DNA of 40,016 nt from Nitrospinaceae bacterium (GTDB taxonomy: Bacteria; Nitrospinota_A; UBA7883; JAJDBK01), in the NCBI GenBank assembly GCA_029261405.1, contig JAJDBK010000073.1:1-40016 (forward strand), written 5' to 3'. The position numbers were made by a program, and so were the translations under genes. How positions within the stretch are numbered: position 1 is the stretch's first letter; the number at the start of each line of letters is the position of its first letter. The notes beneath the pieces are model-generated. The model did no database searches. It was not told the origin of the DNA and saw only the letters and a list, made by a program, of their open reading frames with translations. Of the stretch, positions 17,099-26,207 are shown one piece after another.

Positions 17099-17346
17099 TA
17101 TCCCTCCGAATCCATCTCGATAGAGTAGTCTTCTATAACCGGATTCGCCAGAATCTTGTCACACATCTCTTTTACGGCTGTCCGGGCTTTCATGATATCG
17201 GTTTCATCAAGTTTGACCTCAATATATTTTCCGATACGAACCCCGTCTATAGTCGCCTGATCGAGAGTCTTTAGAGCGTCGTGAACCGCTCTGCCCTGGG
17301 TGTCGAGGACTCCAGGTTTCAGGGTGACAGTAATCCTGGCTATCAT
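17098..17346 (-). CDS. purS: phosphoribosylformylglycinamidine synthase subunit PurS
   Basis: The 82-residue protein matches PurS in length and motifs: IARITVTLKPGVLDTQGRAV, then VRIGKYIEV and ANPVIEDYSIEM. PurS bridges PurQ and PurL in the three-part FGAM synthase. It follows purC by 9 bases and overlaps the cNMP gene start by one base. Confidence 0.95.
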   Translation of the reverse strand: MIARITVTLKPGVLDTQGRAVHDALKTLDQATIDGVRIGKYIEVKLDETDIMKARTAVKEMCDKILANPVIEDYSIEMDSEG

Positions 17347-17355
17347 ATGTTTTCC

Positions 17356-18078
17356 TTAAGAAATACTCAGAATGCGGTCACGCATCTCAGTGTAGACCTC
17401 TTCAAGACGACCAAGGTCACGGCGAAACCTGTCCTTGTCCATCTTTTCCCCGGTCTTTTTGTCCCACAGCCTGCAACCGTCAGGGCTGATCTCGTCGGCA
17501 AGCAATACACCCTCCGGTGAGATACCAAACTCAAGCTTGTAATCGACCAGAGTGATTCCAAGTCGATCGAAAAAAGAGACAAGCCAATCATTTATTCTAT
17601 ACGCTTGTTCTTCGATTATGTCCATATTCTCTACGCTGGCAAGATCAAAAGCGCTGATATGGCTTCTGTTAATCATCGGATCACCCAGATCGTCGTCCTT
17701 ATAATAATATTCGAGCACGGTCTGTTTGATCGGTGCGCCTTCATCAAGCCCCATTCGCTTGGAGAGGGAGCCTGCGACTACGTTTCGTAACACCACCTCC
17801 ACGGGGATTATCTCAACCTTTTTAACCAGCATCTCTGTCTCGGAAGGCCGGTCCACAAAGTGTGTGCGGAACCCCTCTTTTTCGAGGAGCGCAAAAATGT
17901 GGGAGGAGATGGCGTTGTTACACGCTCCCTTATTGCCGATGGTCCCTTTTTTCAGGCCGTTGAAAGCTGACGCATTGTCTGTGAAATATTGTATCAGGAG
18001 ATCAGGGTTGGAGGTGGCGTAGAGTATCTTCGCTTTCCCCTCGTGGACCTGCTCGCCTCTGGTAACAGTTTCGGTCAT
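17356..18078 (-). CDS. purC: SAICAR synthetase PurC
   Basis: The 240-residue enzyme joins CAIR and aspartate using ATP in purine synthesis. Motifs include GKAKILYATSNPDLLIQYF, VEVVLRNVVAGSLSKRMG, the DFKLEFG-type strand (VDYKLEFGI) and DEISPDGCRLWD. Length is normal. It sits 5 bases after purB and 9 before purS. Confidence 0.96.
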   Translation of the reverse strand: MTETVTRGEQVHEGKAKILYATSNPDLLIQYFTDNASAFNGLKKGTIGNKGACNNAISSHIFALLEKEGFRTHFVDRPSETEMLVKKVEIIPVEVVLRNVVAGSLSKRMGLDEGAPIKQTVLEYYYKDDDLGDPMINRSHISAFDLASVENMDIIEEQAYRINDWLVSFFDRLGITLVDYKLEFGISPEGVLLADEISPDGCRLWDKKTGEKMDKDRFRRDLGRLEEVYTEMRDRILSIS

Positions 18079-18083
18079 TATAT

Positions 18084-19379
18084 TTACGCCTTGAATACCT
18101 TGTTAAAAATGTAATCGACCTGGGTTAGATAATATGACAAGTCAAAAGATCGTTCAAGCTGATCCCGTGTCAGCTTGTCAGTAACGTTCTTTTCTTCCAT
18201 CAGCAGGTCGATAAAAGGGGTTTTCGATTTCCAGCATTTCATGGCGGCACGCTGGACCGATTCGTAAGCCGCCTCCCGTGAAAGCCCCGCTGAAATTAGG
18301 TCGAGCAAGGCTTTCTGCGAAAAGATCAGGCCGTGTGTCGTGTCGAGATTTTCGAGCATCCGATCCGGGTAGACTGTCAGCTCACTGATAAGCCGGGTCA
18401 TCCTGGCGAGCATGGTATCGAGCAGTATGGTGGAGTCGGGCGCAATGATACGCTCTACAGATGAGTGGGAGATGTCCCGTTCGTGCCAGAGCGCGATGTT
18501 GTCGAGGGCGGCAAAAAGATTACCTTTCACCACACGGGCAAGACCGGTCAGGTTCTCCGCTGTTATCGGGTTACGTTTGTGTGGCATGGCGGACGAGCCT
18601 TTCTGCCCTTCGTGAAATTTTTCCTCCGCCTCAAGCACTTCGGTCCTTTGCAGGTGCCGCAACTCCACCGACATCTTCTCGATGGTGGCCGATGTGATGG
18701 CAAGGGCTGAAAAATATTCGGCGTGCCGATCCCGCTGGAGAACCTGGGTTGATATAGGCGCCGCCTCAAGCCCCATCTTTTCACATACATACTCTTCAAT
18801 AGCGGGATCGATATTTCCGTAAGTTCCTACAGCCCCCGATATCTGGCCCACCGAAATAGTCTTGACAGCCCTTTCCAGCCGGACTCTGTTTCTTTGCATC
18901 TCGGCGTAATAGATAGCCATTTTCAGGCCAAATGTGGTCGGTTCGGCGTGTATACCGTGGGATCGGCCGACACATACGGTCATTTTATGTTCAAACGCTT
19001 TATTTTTCAGGGCTATAAGAAGTTTGTCCACCCCTTCCAGGAGAAGGAGGCCAGCTTCCTTGAGCAGGTATGAGAGGGCCGTATCGACCACATCGGAGGA
19101 GGTCAGGCCGAGGTGCACAAACCGGGAGTCTGGTCCGATATTTTCGCCAACGCAAGTCAAAAAAGCGATGACATCGTGTCGCACCGTAGCTTCGATCTCG
19201 TTGATACGCTCTACAGAAAAGGTGGCTTTATTTTTTATATTCGCCAAGGCTGACGGAGAAATCTTCCCTTTTTCCGCCCACGCTTCACAAGCGAAAAGCT
19301 CTATCTTGAGCCATGTGTCAAACTTCGATTCGTCGGTCCAGAGAGCGCCCATATCGGGTCGGGTGTAGCGAGGTATCAC
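18084..19379 (-). CDS. purB: adenylosuccinate lyase PurB
   Basis: The 431-residue lyase cleaves SAICAR and adenylosuccinate. The signature SSAMPHKRNPITAENL with the flexible catalytic Ser loop is present, along with HLGLTSSDVVDTALSYLL and VGRSHGIHAEPTTFG holding the catalytic His. Length is normal for the bacterial short form. It lies 12 bases after the metallo-beta-lactamase gene and 5 before purC, catalysing the step after PurC. Confidence 0.96.
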   Translation of the reverse strand: MIPRYTRPDMGALWTDESKFDTWLKIELFACEAWAEKGKISPSALANIKNKATFSVERINEIEATVRHDVIAFLTCVGENIGPDSRFVHLGLTSSDVVDTALSYLLKEAGLLLLEGVDKLLIALKNKAFEHKMTVCVGRSHGIHAEPTTFGLKMAIYYAEMQRNRVRLERAVKTISVGQISGAVGTYGNIDPAIEEYVCEKMGLEAAPISTQVLQRDRHAEYFSALAITSATIEKMSVELRHLQRTEVLEAEEKFHEGQKGSSAMPHKRNPITAENLTGLARVVKGNLFAALDNIALWHERDISHSSVERIIAPDSTILLDTMLARMTRLISELTVYPDRMLENLDTTHGLIFSQKALLDLISAGLSREAAYESVQRAAMKCWKSKTPFIDLLMEEKNVTDKLTRDQLERSFDLSYYLTQVDYIFNKVFKA

Positions 19380-19391
19380 AAGGTTATTCCT

Positions 19392-20168
19392 TTATTCAAC
19401 AATAGTTACAGGAGTGGCGCGCTCCTGGGATGCGATAATAAAAGGTATCTTTTTCGATTCGAGGGTTTTTTTCGCCATGATATCGACCAGATAAGGGCTG
19501 TTGTTTTTTTCTGAAAGGTGCGCGAAAGTCACCCCCTGAAGGCCTGAATGGAGAAGACCGGAGAGTAGCTCCATACACGCTTCGTTGGAGAGATGTCCTG
19601 TGTTGGAGAGGATTCTTTGTTTCAGTTCCCACGGATACGGTCCGGCCTTGAGAGTATCGACATCGTGGTTGGCCTCCAGCACAATATAATCCGCCCCTTT
19701 CATACGGGCGTGGACCAGGGTTGTCGCAACGCCTGTGTCTGTAACGTAAGCGAGACTTTGGCCTTTGCCGGTCCTGAACAGAAAGGCGCAAGGGTCAACG
19801 GCGTCGTGTGGGATCGGAAACGGCGTAACTTCGATTCCACCCACCTCAAAATTTTCACCGTTATTGAACCGGATATTGGAAAAGGTCTTCCCCAAAGCAG
19901 GTTCGATCCGTTCCATAGTCATTTCGTTGGCGAATATCGGGACATTGAGTCTTCTCGAAAGCGCCCCGGCTCCTTTGCAGTGATCGCCATGTTCGTGGGA
20001 TATCACGATACCCTTGATTGAAGCCGGATCAAGCCCGCAAGCTTTCATCCGCTCAAGAACCTTTTTGCCGGAAAATCCGGCGTCGAGCAGTAGACCGGAG
20101 GCGCCATCACCGATATAAGAGCAGTTACCCGCAGAGCCGGAGCCTAAGGAGCTAAGAGTCAGGGGCAT
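19392..20168 (-). CDS. metallo-beta-lactamase fold hydrolase (YycJ/WalJ-like)
   Basis: The 258-residue protein starts MPLTLSSLGSGSAGNCSYIG and has the metal-binding HEHGDHCKGAGAL motif, an Asp in TDTGVATTL and EANHDVDTLK, then FAHLSEKNNSP, the order seen in YycJ-type proteins. These are putative nucleases or phosphodiesterases tied in some bacteria to cell-wall or DNA-repair functions. It overlaps the upstream gene by 10 bases and precedes purB by 12, so it is cotranscribed. Confidence 0.85.
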   Translation of the reverse strand: MPLTLSSLGSGSAGNCSYIGDGASGLLLDAGFSGKKVLERMKACGLDPASIKGIVISHEHGDHCKGAGALSRRLNVPIFANEMTMERIEPALGKTFSNIRFNNGENFEVGGIEVTPFPIPHDAVDPCAFLFRTGKGQSLAYVTDTGVATTLVHARMKGADYIVLEANHDVDTLKAGPYPWELKQRILSNTGHLSNEACMELLSGLLHSGLQGVTFAHLSEKNNSPYLVDIMAKKTLESKKIPFIIASQERATPVTIVE

Positions 20169-21127
20169 GCGCTTTTACCCTCTTCGAGAAGGAGGTGGTA
20201 TACAAGCGGAATCATGATCTCGTGATGACCGGTAAGAGAAATCCCTTTTCCAGCCCCTTGTATCGGACGGTTGACGACGTTGGCGTGTGGTCTGTAATGC
20301 TGAATCATATCCATATTGACGGTGGTAAACCCGGTTACGTCGTTACCGAGGTTTCTGGCCGCTGAGAGCGCCTTGATAAAAACCTCCGGCAAAATCACAG
20401 CGGAGCCTATGTTGAGGTAAACCCCCCCGTTACCGAGTTCCCCTACAATTCCGGTGAAGAGTTTAAAATCGTTCATGGTGGCGCGGCCTGTAATCTCGCC
20501 TGAGGCTGTCGGGTCGATATGCACGATGTCAGCGCCGATGGCCACATGTACCGTCACAGGTTTGCCCAGTTCGTATCCCCTGCCGATGATGGAGAGAGGG
20601 CCATGGGGTGTCTTCTCCTCCGAAATAAAACGACCAAGCGCGGCGCCGAATCCGGTCTCATCCGATACAAATCGAGCCAAAGCGCCGTTCAGGTACTCGG
20701 CGGTCTCCCGGACCATGCCAAACCGGCCCTCTTTTATCTCGTCAGCCACAATCTCGGATGTTGCGCCATGATAAGCGATCTCCAGGTCGTGGACCGCGCA
20801 GGCGCCGTTCATGGCAACAGCGTCGATAAAACCACGTTCCATCAGGTCGATAAGGATCGGCGCCATACCGCATTTGATGACATGAGCCCCCATACCAACC
20901 ACTACAGGTTTATTTTGGCTTTTGGCGGTCCTGATTGCATCGACAACATTTCTGATATCCCGGCCTTTAAGAATATCGGGCAGAAGATCAGCGTAAAAAC
21001 CACTTTTTCTGTAAGTCTCAAGATCGGTGAACATGCCGGTGTTCACGACACTTTTCCGTTCCGTTATCGAATATGTCGATAATTTGCCGAAATCAGCCGG
21101 TTTGAATCTGTAACCGGGGCGTTTCAT
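20159..21127 (-). CDS. deoxyhypusine-synthase-like protein of unknown role
   Basis: The 322-residue protein has a Rossmann-like layout. The stretch VVGMGAHVIKCGMAPILIDL is followed by AVAMNGACAVHDLEIAYHGA and a gated segment EIVADEIKEGRFGMVRETAE, then VHVAIGADIVHIDP and a C-terminal GHHEIMIPL. The pattern recalls the deoxyhypusine synthase superfamily, but no lysine context for eIF5A modification is recognisable and bacteria lack eIF5A, so the substrate is unknown. Its ATG overlaps the hldE stop (ATGA), tying it to LPS-heptose synthesis genes. Assignment to the superfamily is from memory of motif style only. Confidence 0.6.
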   Translation of the reverse strand: MKRPGYRFKPADFGKLSTYSITERKSVVNTGMFTDLETYRKSGFYADLLPDILKGRDIRNVVDAIRTAKSQNKPVVVGMGAHVIKCGMAPILIDLMERGFIDAVAMNGACAVHDLEIAYHGATSEIVADEIKEGRFGMVRETAEYLNGALARFVSDETGFGAALGRFISEEKTPHGPLSIIGRGYELGKPVTVHVAIGADIVHIDPTASGEITGRATMNDFKLFTGIVGELGNGGVYLNIGSAVILPEVFIKALSAARNLGNDVTGFTTVNMDMIQHYRPHANVVNRPIQGAGKGISLTGHHEIMIPLVYHLLLEEGKSACP

Positions 21128-22587
21128 TTCGCCATGCTCCGCTCGATCCTTTCGATAATCGTGGTGGTGGAGATACCGGGCAATAACGGGATAATCACCA
21201 CCTCGCCCCCCTCTTTCTCCACTAGATCTTTTCCAACCACCCGCTCCGGGAGGTAGTCACCCCCCTTGACCAGAATGTCTGGCGCGACCTTCTTTATAAG
21301 TTGCAACGGTGTCGCTTCGTCGAAGATCGTCACAGCGTCGATGCAAGAGAGCGCTTCGAGCACTTTGAGTCTATCCTTTTCTCCGGTTATGGGGCGCCCT
21401 TTTCCCTTGAGCCTTCTGACCGACTTGTCGGAGTTTAGGCCCACCACCAGCGCGTCACCCTTCGCTCTGGCTTTTTGAAGGTAATCGACATGCCCGGCGT
21501 GCAGGATATCGAAACAGCCGTTGGTGAACACAACGCTTTTACCTTCGGCTTTTAACTTCTTTGCAAATGCTGTCACCTGTCTGCGGTTCATATGTTTGGC
21601 TACGGAGGCTTCGTCGGCGTCGAGTTTGTATAACACCTCCTCTTTTGTCACCGCTTTGGCGCCGACATGGCCGACTTCGATAGAGGCGGCTATATTAGCG
21701 ATTCTGGCCGCCGTTTCAAGCCCCGCGCCTGAAAACATGATGAGGGCGATGGCCGCCGTAACGGTGTCCCCCGCCCCGGAAACATCAAACACCTCCAGAG
21801 CTTCGGCTGGAAGATGAAGTTTTTCGCCGTTTGCGTGAAAAACCGTCATGCCTTCGGCGCCACGGGTAATCATCACATCCTCCGCATTGGTCAAACGGAA
21901 AAGCCGTTTGGCCGCCTCGGTATAGTCGCTCTCTGTTTCTATGGCGATACCGGAGGCCAGGGAAGCCTCTTTCCGGTTGGGCGTAATAAGGCTGGCCCCT
22001 TTGTAGCGTGAGTAGTCTGTCCCTTTCGGGTCTACGATCACCTTTTTTCCCGCTTTGCGCGACGAATCGAAAATATGCTGTAACGTTTCGATTGAGAGGG
22101 CGCCTTTCCCGTAATCGGAGATTATTACACCATCACATCGTTTTATATTTTTTTCTATGGCCTGCAGAAGTCTTTTCTGAACCGATTCGGGTATATCAAC
22201 ACACAGCTCCCGATCAACCCGCAACATCTGTTGCCGCAACGCCATGAATCTTGTTTTGATGGTGGTAGGGCGTTTTGAATCGGTGACCAGCCCTTTGTGG
22301 TCTATCGACCATTTTCCGAGAAGCGATTTTATAGTGTCGGCGGAGTCATCCCGACCAACCACACCGGAAAGCATAGCTCTCCCTCCCAAGGCGGCCACGT
22401 TGGCGGCCACGTTGGCGGCCCCACCCAATAACTCCTCTTCGTTTGTGACATCGAGAACCTGGGCCGGTGACTCCGGGGAGATTCTATCGACCACACCCCG
22501 AACGTAACGGTCGAGAATTACATCGCCCACTACAAGGATCGATACCGGTTTTATATTCGTCAGAATGTGGCTAAGTTTTGAGCGCAT
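21124..22587 (-). CDS. hldE: bifunctional heptose-7-phosphate kinase / heptose-1-phosphate adenylyltransferase
   Basis: The 487-residue protein is the usual HldE fusion for ADP-heptose synthesis. The N-terminal ribokinase domain (about 1-320) shows VVGDVILDRYVRGVVDRISP, ELLGGAANVAANVAALGG and the anion-hole motif DVSGAGDTVTAAIAL. The C-terminal nucleotidyltransferase (about 345-487) shows FTNGCFDILHAGHVDYLQKA with the HxGH motif. It implies a heptose-containing LPS core. The ATG overlaps the radC stop (TAATG) and the stop overlaps the next start (ATGA), so the three genes are coupled. Confidence 0.95.
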   Translation of the reverse strand: MRSKLSHILTNIKPVSILVVGDVILDRYVRGVVDRISPESPAQVLDVTNEEELLGGAANVAANVAALGGRAMLSGVVGRDDSADTIKSLLGKWSIDHKGLVTDSKRPTTIKTRFMALRQQMLRVDRELCVDIPESVQKRLLQAIEKNIKRCDGVIISDYGKGALSIETLQHIFDSSRKAGKKVIVDPKGTDYSRYKGASLITPNRKEASLASGIAIETESDYTEAAKRLFRLTNAEDVMITRGAEGMTVFHANGEKLHLPAEALEVFDVSGAGDTVTAAIALIMFSGAGLETAARIANIAASIEVGHVGAKAVTKEEVLYKLDADEASVAKHMNRRQVTAFAKKLKAEGKSVVFTNGCFDILHAGHVDYLQKARAKGDALVVGLNSDKSVRRLKGKGRPITGEKDRLKVLEALSCIDAVTIFDEATPLQLIKKVAPDILVKGGDYLPERVVGKDLVEKEGGEVVIIPLLPGISTTTIIERIERSMAK

Positions 22588-23300
22588 TAATTAATGTATC
22601 CTTCGTCGGAGAAGGAATAATAGATTCCATCGCCAATAATCAGGTGGTCGAGAACCTCGATACTCATGACTTTACCCGCTTCAACCATCATATTTGTCAG
22701 TTTTTTGTCAGCCGGAGAGGGGGTTGGGTCACCGCTGGGATGGTTGTGGGCCATCAGGAGAGCCGGTGAGGACTCCCGTAAAGCGTGGGCGAAGACATCT
22801 CGCGGCTTTATGATAGAAGCGTCAAGGCCACCTGCGGAGATCATCAAACACTTTTGCAGTTTATGACGTGTATTGAGCAGGGCAACTACAAAATGCTCCT
22901 GTTTCAGGTTTTTTAACATCGGGAAGAAACAGTCGAAAGCCTCCAGGCTTGTTTCGATCGGTTTTTGTTTCAGGTCGGAGCCGCTTGCAACGAACCTCCT
23001 GCCCATCTCAAGGCCGGCTTTGACAGCGACAGCCTTTGAACTATCCATTCCGTTGACCGATGCGATTTCGCTTACGGTGGCCCTCTCAATTCCGGGGAGG
23101 GAGCCGAAACGGCGGATCAGTTCCCTGGCCAGATCGACAGAATCTGGACTGTCGGCCCCCGGGTCTGTAAGGAGAGAGAGGAGTTCCGGGTCGGTCAGGA
23201 AACTTGCGCCATCGAGAGCCAGTTTCTCCGCCGGTCTGTCACCTGTCGGCCAGCTCCTGATCGCCTCTTTAAACCGGTATCGCCTTGTTTGGCCTGACAT
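22587..23300 (-). CDS. radC: RadC/JAB-domain protein
   Basis: I start at the ATG at 23300, giving 237 residues beginning MSGQTRRYRFKEAIRSWPTG; the open frame above it lies in the preceding sugar gene. The N-terminal helix-hairpin-helix region (ELLSLLTDPG, IASVNGMDSSKAVAVKAGLE) is followed by the JAMM metal site HNHPSGDPTPSPAD. RadC proteins were once linked to DNA repair, but their role is unsettled. It lies 7 bases after the decarboxylase gene and overlaps hldE. Confidence 0.92.
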   Translation of the reverse strand: MSGQTRRYRFKEAIRSWPTGDRPAEKLALDGASFLTDPELLSLLTDPGADSPDSVDLARELIRRFGSLPGIERATVSEIASVNGMDSSKAVAVKAGLEMGRRFVASGSDLKQKPIETSLEAFDCFFPMLKNLKQEHFVVALLNTRHKLQKCLMISAGGLDASIIKPRDVFAHALRESSPALLMAHNHPSGDPTPSPADKKLTNMMVEAGKVMSIEVLDHLIIGDGIYYSFSDEGYIN

Positions 23301-23307
23301 CGTCTCT

Positions 23308-24249
23308 TCAGTTAGTAAGATCTGACCGGAAATAATCGATAATTTTTTCCAGCCCCTCCTCAAGAGAGACCTTCGGCTCCCATTCGAGAAGTTTTTTGGC
23401 CTTTTGAATATCGGGTTTCCTCTGTTTCGGATCGTCTTCGGGCAAAGGTTTATAGACGATAGAGCTTTCGGTTTTGGTAAGCTCAATAACCTTTTCCGCA
23501 AATTTTTTGATCGACATCTCAGACGGGTTGCCTACGTTTACAGGCTCCGTAACGTTCGACCGCAACAAACGGAGGATTCCCTCCACCAGATCATCGACAT
23601 AACAGAACGATCTTGTCTGCGAACCGTCTCCGTAGATGGTTATATTTTCCCCATGTAGCGCCTGACATACGAAGTTTGATACCACCCGACCATCCACGGC
23701 TCGCATTCGTGGCCCGTAAGTATTGAAGATCCTGACGATCCTCGTATCGAGCGAATGGCTTCTGTGATAGGCCATGGTGAGCGCTTCTCCGTACCGTTTC
23801 GCTTCGTCGTAGCAGGATCGTGGCCCTATAGGGTTGACATGCCCCCAATATTCTTCGTTCTGAACCGCCATCTCAGGGTCGCCATACACCTCCGAAGTGG
23901 AAGCCTGCATGAATACCGCTTTGTCCCGCAGGGCGAGTTCCAGGGCGAACATGGTCCCCCTCGATCCAACCTGCAGGGTTTCAATCGGCATTTTCATGTA
24001 ATCGTCGGGTGATGCGGGAGAGGCGAAGTTGAGTACATAATCGAAGGGTCCCGCAATATCGTCCAGACCGTCTGTTATGTCCCTTTCGATAAATGTGAAA
24101 CGGGGACCCTCAAGGTTTGTGACGTTGGCTCTGGATCCTGTGCAGAAATTGTCCACAGCCGTAACTTCGTTTCCTTCGTCCAAAAGTCTCTGGCAAAGGT
24201 GGGAGCCGATAAACCCGGCTCCCCCTGTTATTAAAATTCCGCTCATCAA
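23308..24249 (-). CDS. UDP-glucuronate decarboxylase (UDP-xylose synthase), extended SDR
   Basis: The 313-residue protein has the NAD-binding [10 protein letters not shown] motif and Asp (VDNFCTGS), the [13 protein letters not shown] strand with catalytic Ser and Thr, the YDEAK catalytic pair in [11 protein letters not shown], and the [10 protein letters not shown] and [12 protein letters not shown] motifs typical of UXS enzymes. It converts UDP-glucuronate to UDP-xylose and pairs with the UDP-glucose dehydrogenase gene 29 bases upstream, giving a complete UDP-glucose to UDP-xylose route. The start may be either of two adjacent ATG codons. Confidence 0.92.
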   Translation of the reverse strand: MMSGILITGGAGFIGSHLCQRLLDEGNEVTAVDNFCTGSRANVTNLEGPRFTFIERDITDGLDDIAGPFDYVLNFASPASPDDYMKMPIETLQVGSRGTMFALELALRDKAVFMQASTSEVYGDPEMAVQNEEYWGHVNPIGPRSCYDEAKRYGEALTMAYHRSHSLDTRIVRIFNTYGPRMRAVDGRVVSNFVCQALHGENITIYGDGSQTRSFCYVDDLVEGILRLLRSNVTEPVNVGNPSEMSIKKFAEKVIELTKTESSIVYKPLPEDDPKQRKPDIQKAKKLLEWEPKVSLEEGLEKIIDYFRSDLTN

Positions 24250-24278
24250 CTACAACCACTTTCCACAGCAAACATAAG

Positions 24279-25574
24279 TCAGGGCCTTCCGACGCTGTAA
24301 TATTCGAATCCAAAGCTACGTTTTCTCTCTGGATTGTACATGTTTCGTCCGTCGAAAATCACCGGGGTTTTCATTAGCCCCCTGATCTTTTCGAGGTCGA
24401 GTTGCTGAAACGCTCTCCACTCGGTGACTATCACGATGGCGTCGGCGCCCTCGGCTGTTTCGTAGGGGCTTTGGCAGTAGGTGATATCGGGAAGAATCGA
24501 CCGCGCGGAATCCATCGCCACCGGGTCGTACGCCTTGATCTTCGCTCCGACAGATACGAGAGAGTTTATGATCGCAATAGATTTTGCATCCCGCATATCA
24601 TCAGTCTCCGGTTTGAACGCAAGACCGAGAATGCCGATGACACGGTCTTTCATCTCCGGGAAACGGTTATGAATTTTTCCGACGAACCGGTCGATCCGGT
24701 TGTTGTTTACGTTTACGACCTCTTTTAACAGGCCGAAATCGATACCAAGCTCGCCTGAACTGTGTATGAGCGAGAGTACGTCTTTAGGGAAACAGGAGCC
24801 GCCGTATCCGAGACCCGCATTGAGAAACATGCCGCCGATTCGTTTGTCGAGTCCGAGAGCTTTTGAAACATCGATAATATTGGCGCCAGCCTCTTCGCAA
24901 ATATCGGCCACCTGATTTATGAACGATATCTTCATGGCCAAAAAGGCGTTGGACGCGTATTTGATAAGCTCTGCGGACTGGACATCGGTGATTATGATCG
25001 GGGCGCCCAAGGTCGCGTAAAGCTCCAGAAGTTTCATCGCCACCTTTTTGCTCGGAGCGCCCACTATTATCCGGTCAGGTTTCAACGCATCGGCGATCGC
25101 CTGCCCCTCCCGCAGGAATTCGGGGTTTGATACCACGTCAAAATCCCGCCCAGAATTACCGTGGGCCTCTGTAATGACTCTTCTGACCAGATCGCCAGTA
25201 CCGACGGGAACGGTGCTTTTGTTTACGACAATTTTATATCCGTTAAGACTCCCGGCGATTGTCTTTGCGGCGGCCGTGACATAAGAGAGGTCGGTTTGGC
25301 CGTTCTCCATGGCGGGGGTGCCTACACAGATGAATATTATCTCTGAGCGAGTAACAGCCGCGTCAACTTCTGTCGAAAAAGAGAGGCGGTTCTGCTTTAC
25401 GTTTCTGGCGACTATCTCTTCAAGGCCAGGCTCGTAGATCGGCATCTTTCCGGCGTTGAGTTTCTCGACCTTTGCCCCATCGATATCGACACATTCGACT
25501 TCGTTGCCAAGATCACTGAATACCGCGGCGGTTACCAATCCGACGTAACCGGACCCGATGACACAAATTCGCAC
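24279..25574 (-). CDS. ugd: UDP-glucose 6-dehydrogenase
   Basis: The 431-residue protein has the N-terminal NAD fold (CVIGSGYVGLVTAAVFSDLG), NKSTVPVGTGDLV, NPEFLREGQAIADALKPDRI and the catalytic Cys motif GYGGSCFPKD. The C-terminal domain has GLAFKPETDDMRDA. It oxidises UDP-glucose to UDP-glucuronate for surface polysaccharide. It begins with a GTG at 25574 and is the first gene of the long minus-strand run reaching nhaB. The MITE at 25648-25815 lies just upstream of it. Confidence 0.95.
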   Translation of the reverse strand: MRICVIGSGYVGLVTAAVFSDLGNEVECVDIDGAKVEKLNAGKMPIYEPGLEEIVARNVKQNRLSFSTEVDAAVTRSEIIFICVGTPAMENGQTDLSYVTAAAKTIAGSLNGYKIVVNKSTVPVGTGDLVRRVITEAHGNSGRDFDVVSNPEFLREGQAIADALKPDRIIVGAPSKKVAMKLLELYATLGAPIIITDVQSAELIKYASNAFLAMKISFINQVADICEEAGANIIDVSKALGLDKRIGGMFLNAGLGYGGSCFPKDVLSLIHSSGELGIDFGLLKEVVNVNNNRIDRFVGKIHNRFPEMKDRVIGILGLAFKPETDDMRDAKSIAIINSLVSVGAKIKAYDPVAMDSARSILPDITYCQSPYETAEGADAIVIVTEWRAFQQLDLEKIRGLMKTPVIFDGRNMYNPERKRSFGFEYYSVGRP

Positions 25575-25647
25575 AGGTAATATCCAGAAAATTTATGAAA
25601 CGAGAATTGTAACGTACCTAACCCCACCAACGCCCGGTTATTTTTTC

Positions 25648-25815
25648 CCAGGAGTCTGTCGGACTTAGGGGTTCGTTAGCGAAAAAGTTTGGTTTTGAGT
25701 CAGATTGTTCGCTGTTTTAAGGTGGATAGTGAACCTATTCGCCGAAAAAGGGCGGGAAATCTGGCCAAAACCGGGCTTTTGTAGCAGAATCATCCTAAGT
25801 CCGACCGACTCCTGG
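25648..25815. mobile_element. 168-bp MITE with 22-bp terminal inverted repeats
   Basis: The left end begins CCAGGAGTCTGTCGGACTTA and the right end is its reverse complement with one mismatch over 22 bases (25648-25669 and 25794-25815). The interior has no gene. Both ends and their sub-terminal sequences recur at 3283-3366 beside a decayed IS5-type transposase, suggesting mobilisation by that family. I could not see a convincing target-site duplication. The element separates ugd from a plus-strand higA fragment and may affect ugd expression. Confidence 0.8.
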
Positions 25816-25914
25816 CCCGTTTCAGGGCCGTAAAGCTCTAAGCACAATTCTGAGAAGAGCCAACTTACCCTCGTTGGAATCACTCGTGACAAATCTGGGA
25901 TAAAAGAAACTACC

Positions 25915-26118
25915 ATGACCACACTAAAAAATGTTCATCCGCCTGAAGTGTTACTCGAAGAGTTCCTCAAACCGATGGAACTTAGCCCGAATCAGGTTGC
26001 GTGGAATATTGCTGTGCCGCCGAGGAAAATAAATGAAATCGTAGATGGTAAACGAGCGGTAACAGCCGATACCGCCCGGAGGTTGGCTCGCTATTTTGGA
26101 GTTACAGAAAACTTCTGA
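25915..26118 (+). pseudogene. higA: truncated HigA-type antitoxin, no toxin partner
   Basis: The 67-residue frame matches the HigA/VapI XRE family: VHPPEVLLEEFLKPMELSPN, VPPRKINEIVDGKRAVTADT and RLARYFGVTENF. Family members continue past this point with a Trp and a further 20-30 residues; here a TGA directly follows ENF. Genomic higBA pairs have higB upstream, but only the MITE is found there. This is a solitary, probably degraded antitoxin. The helix-turn-helix is complete, so residual DNA binding is possible. Confidence 0.75.
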
Positions 26119-26207
26119 TCTGGTGAGCAGGGTTCCTGATCCCGTTGCTCTCAATCCAAGTCAATCCTGTCGTTGTCAGCGAACCGCGCCCAATCTCCAA
26201 GGGTCAT

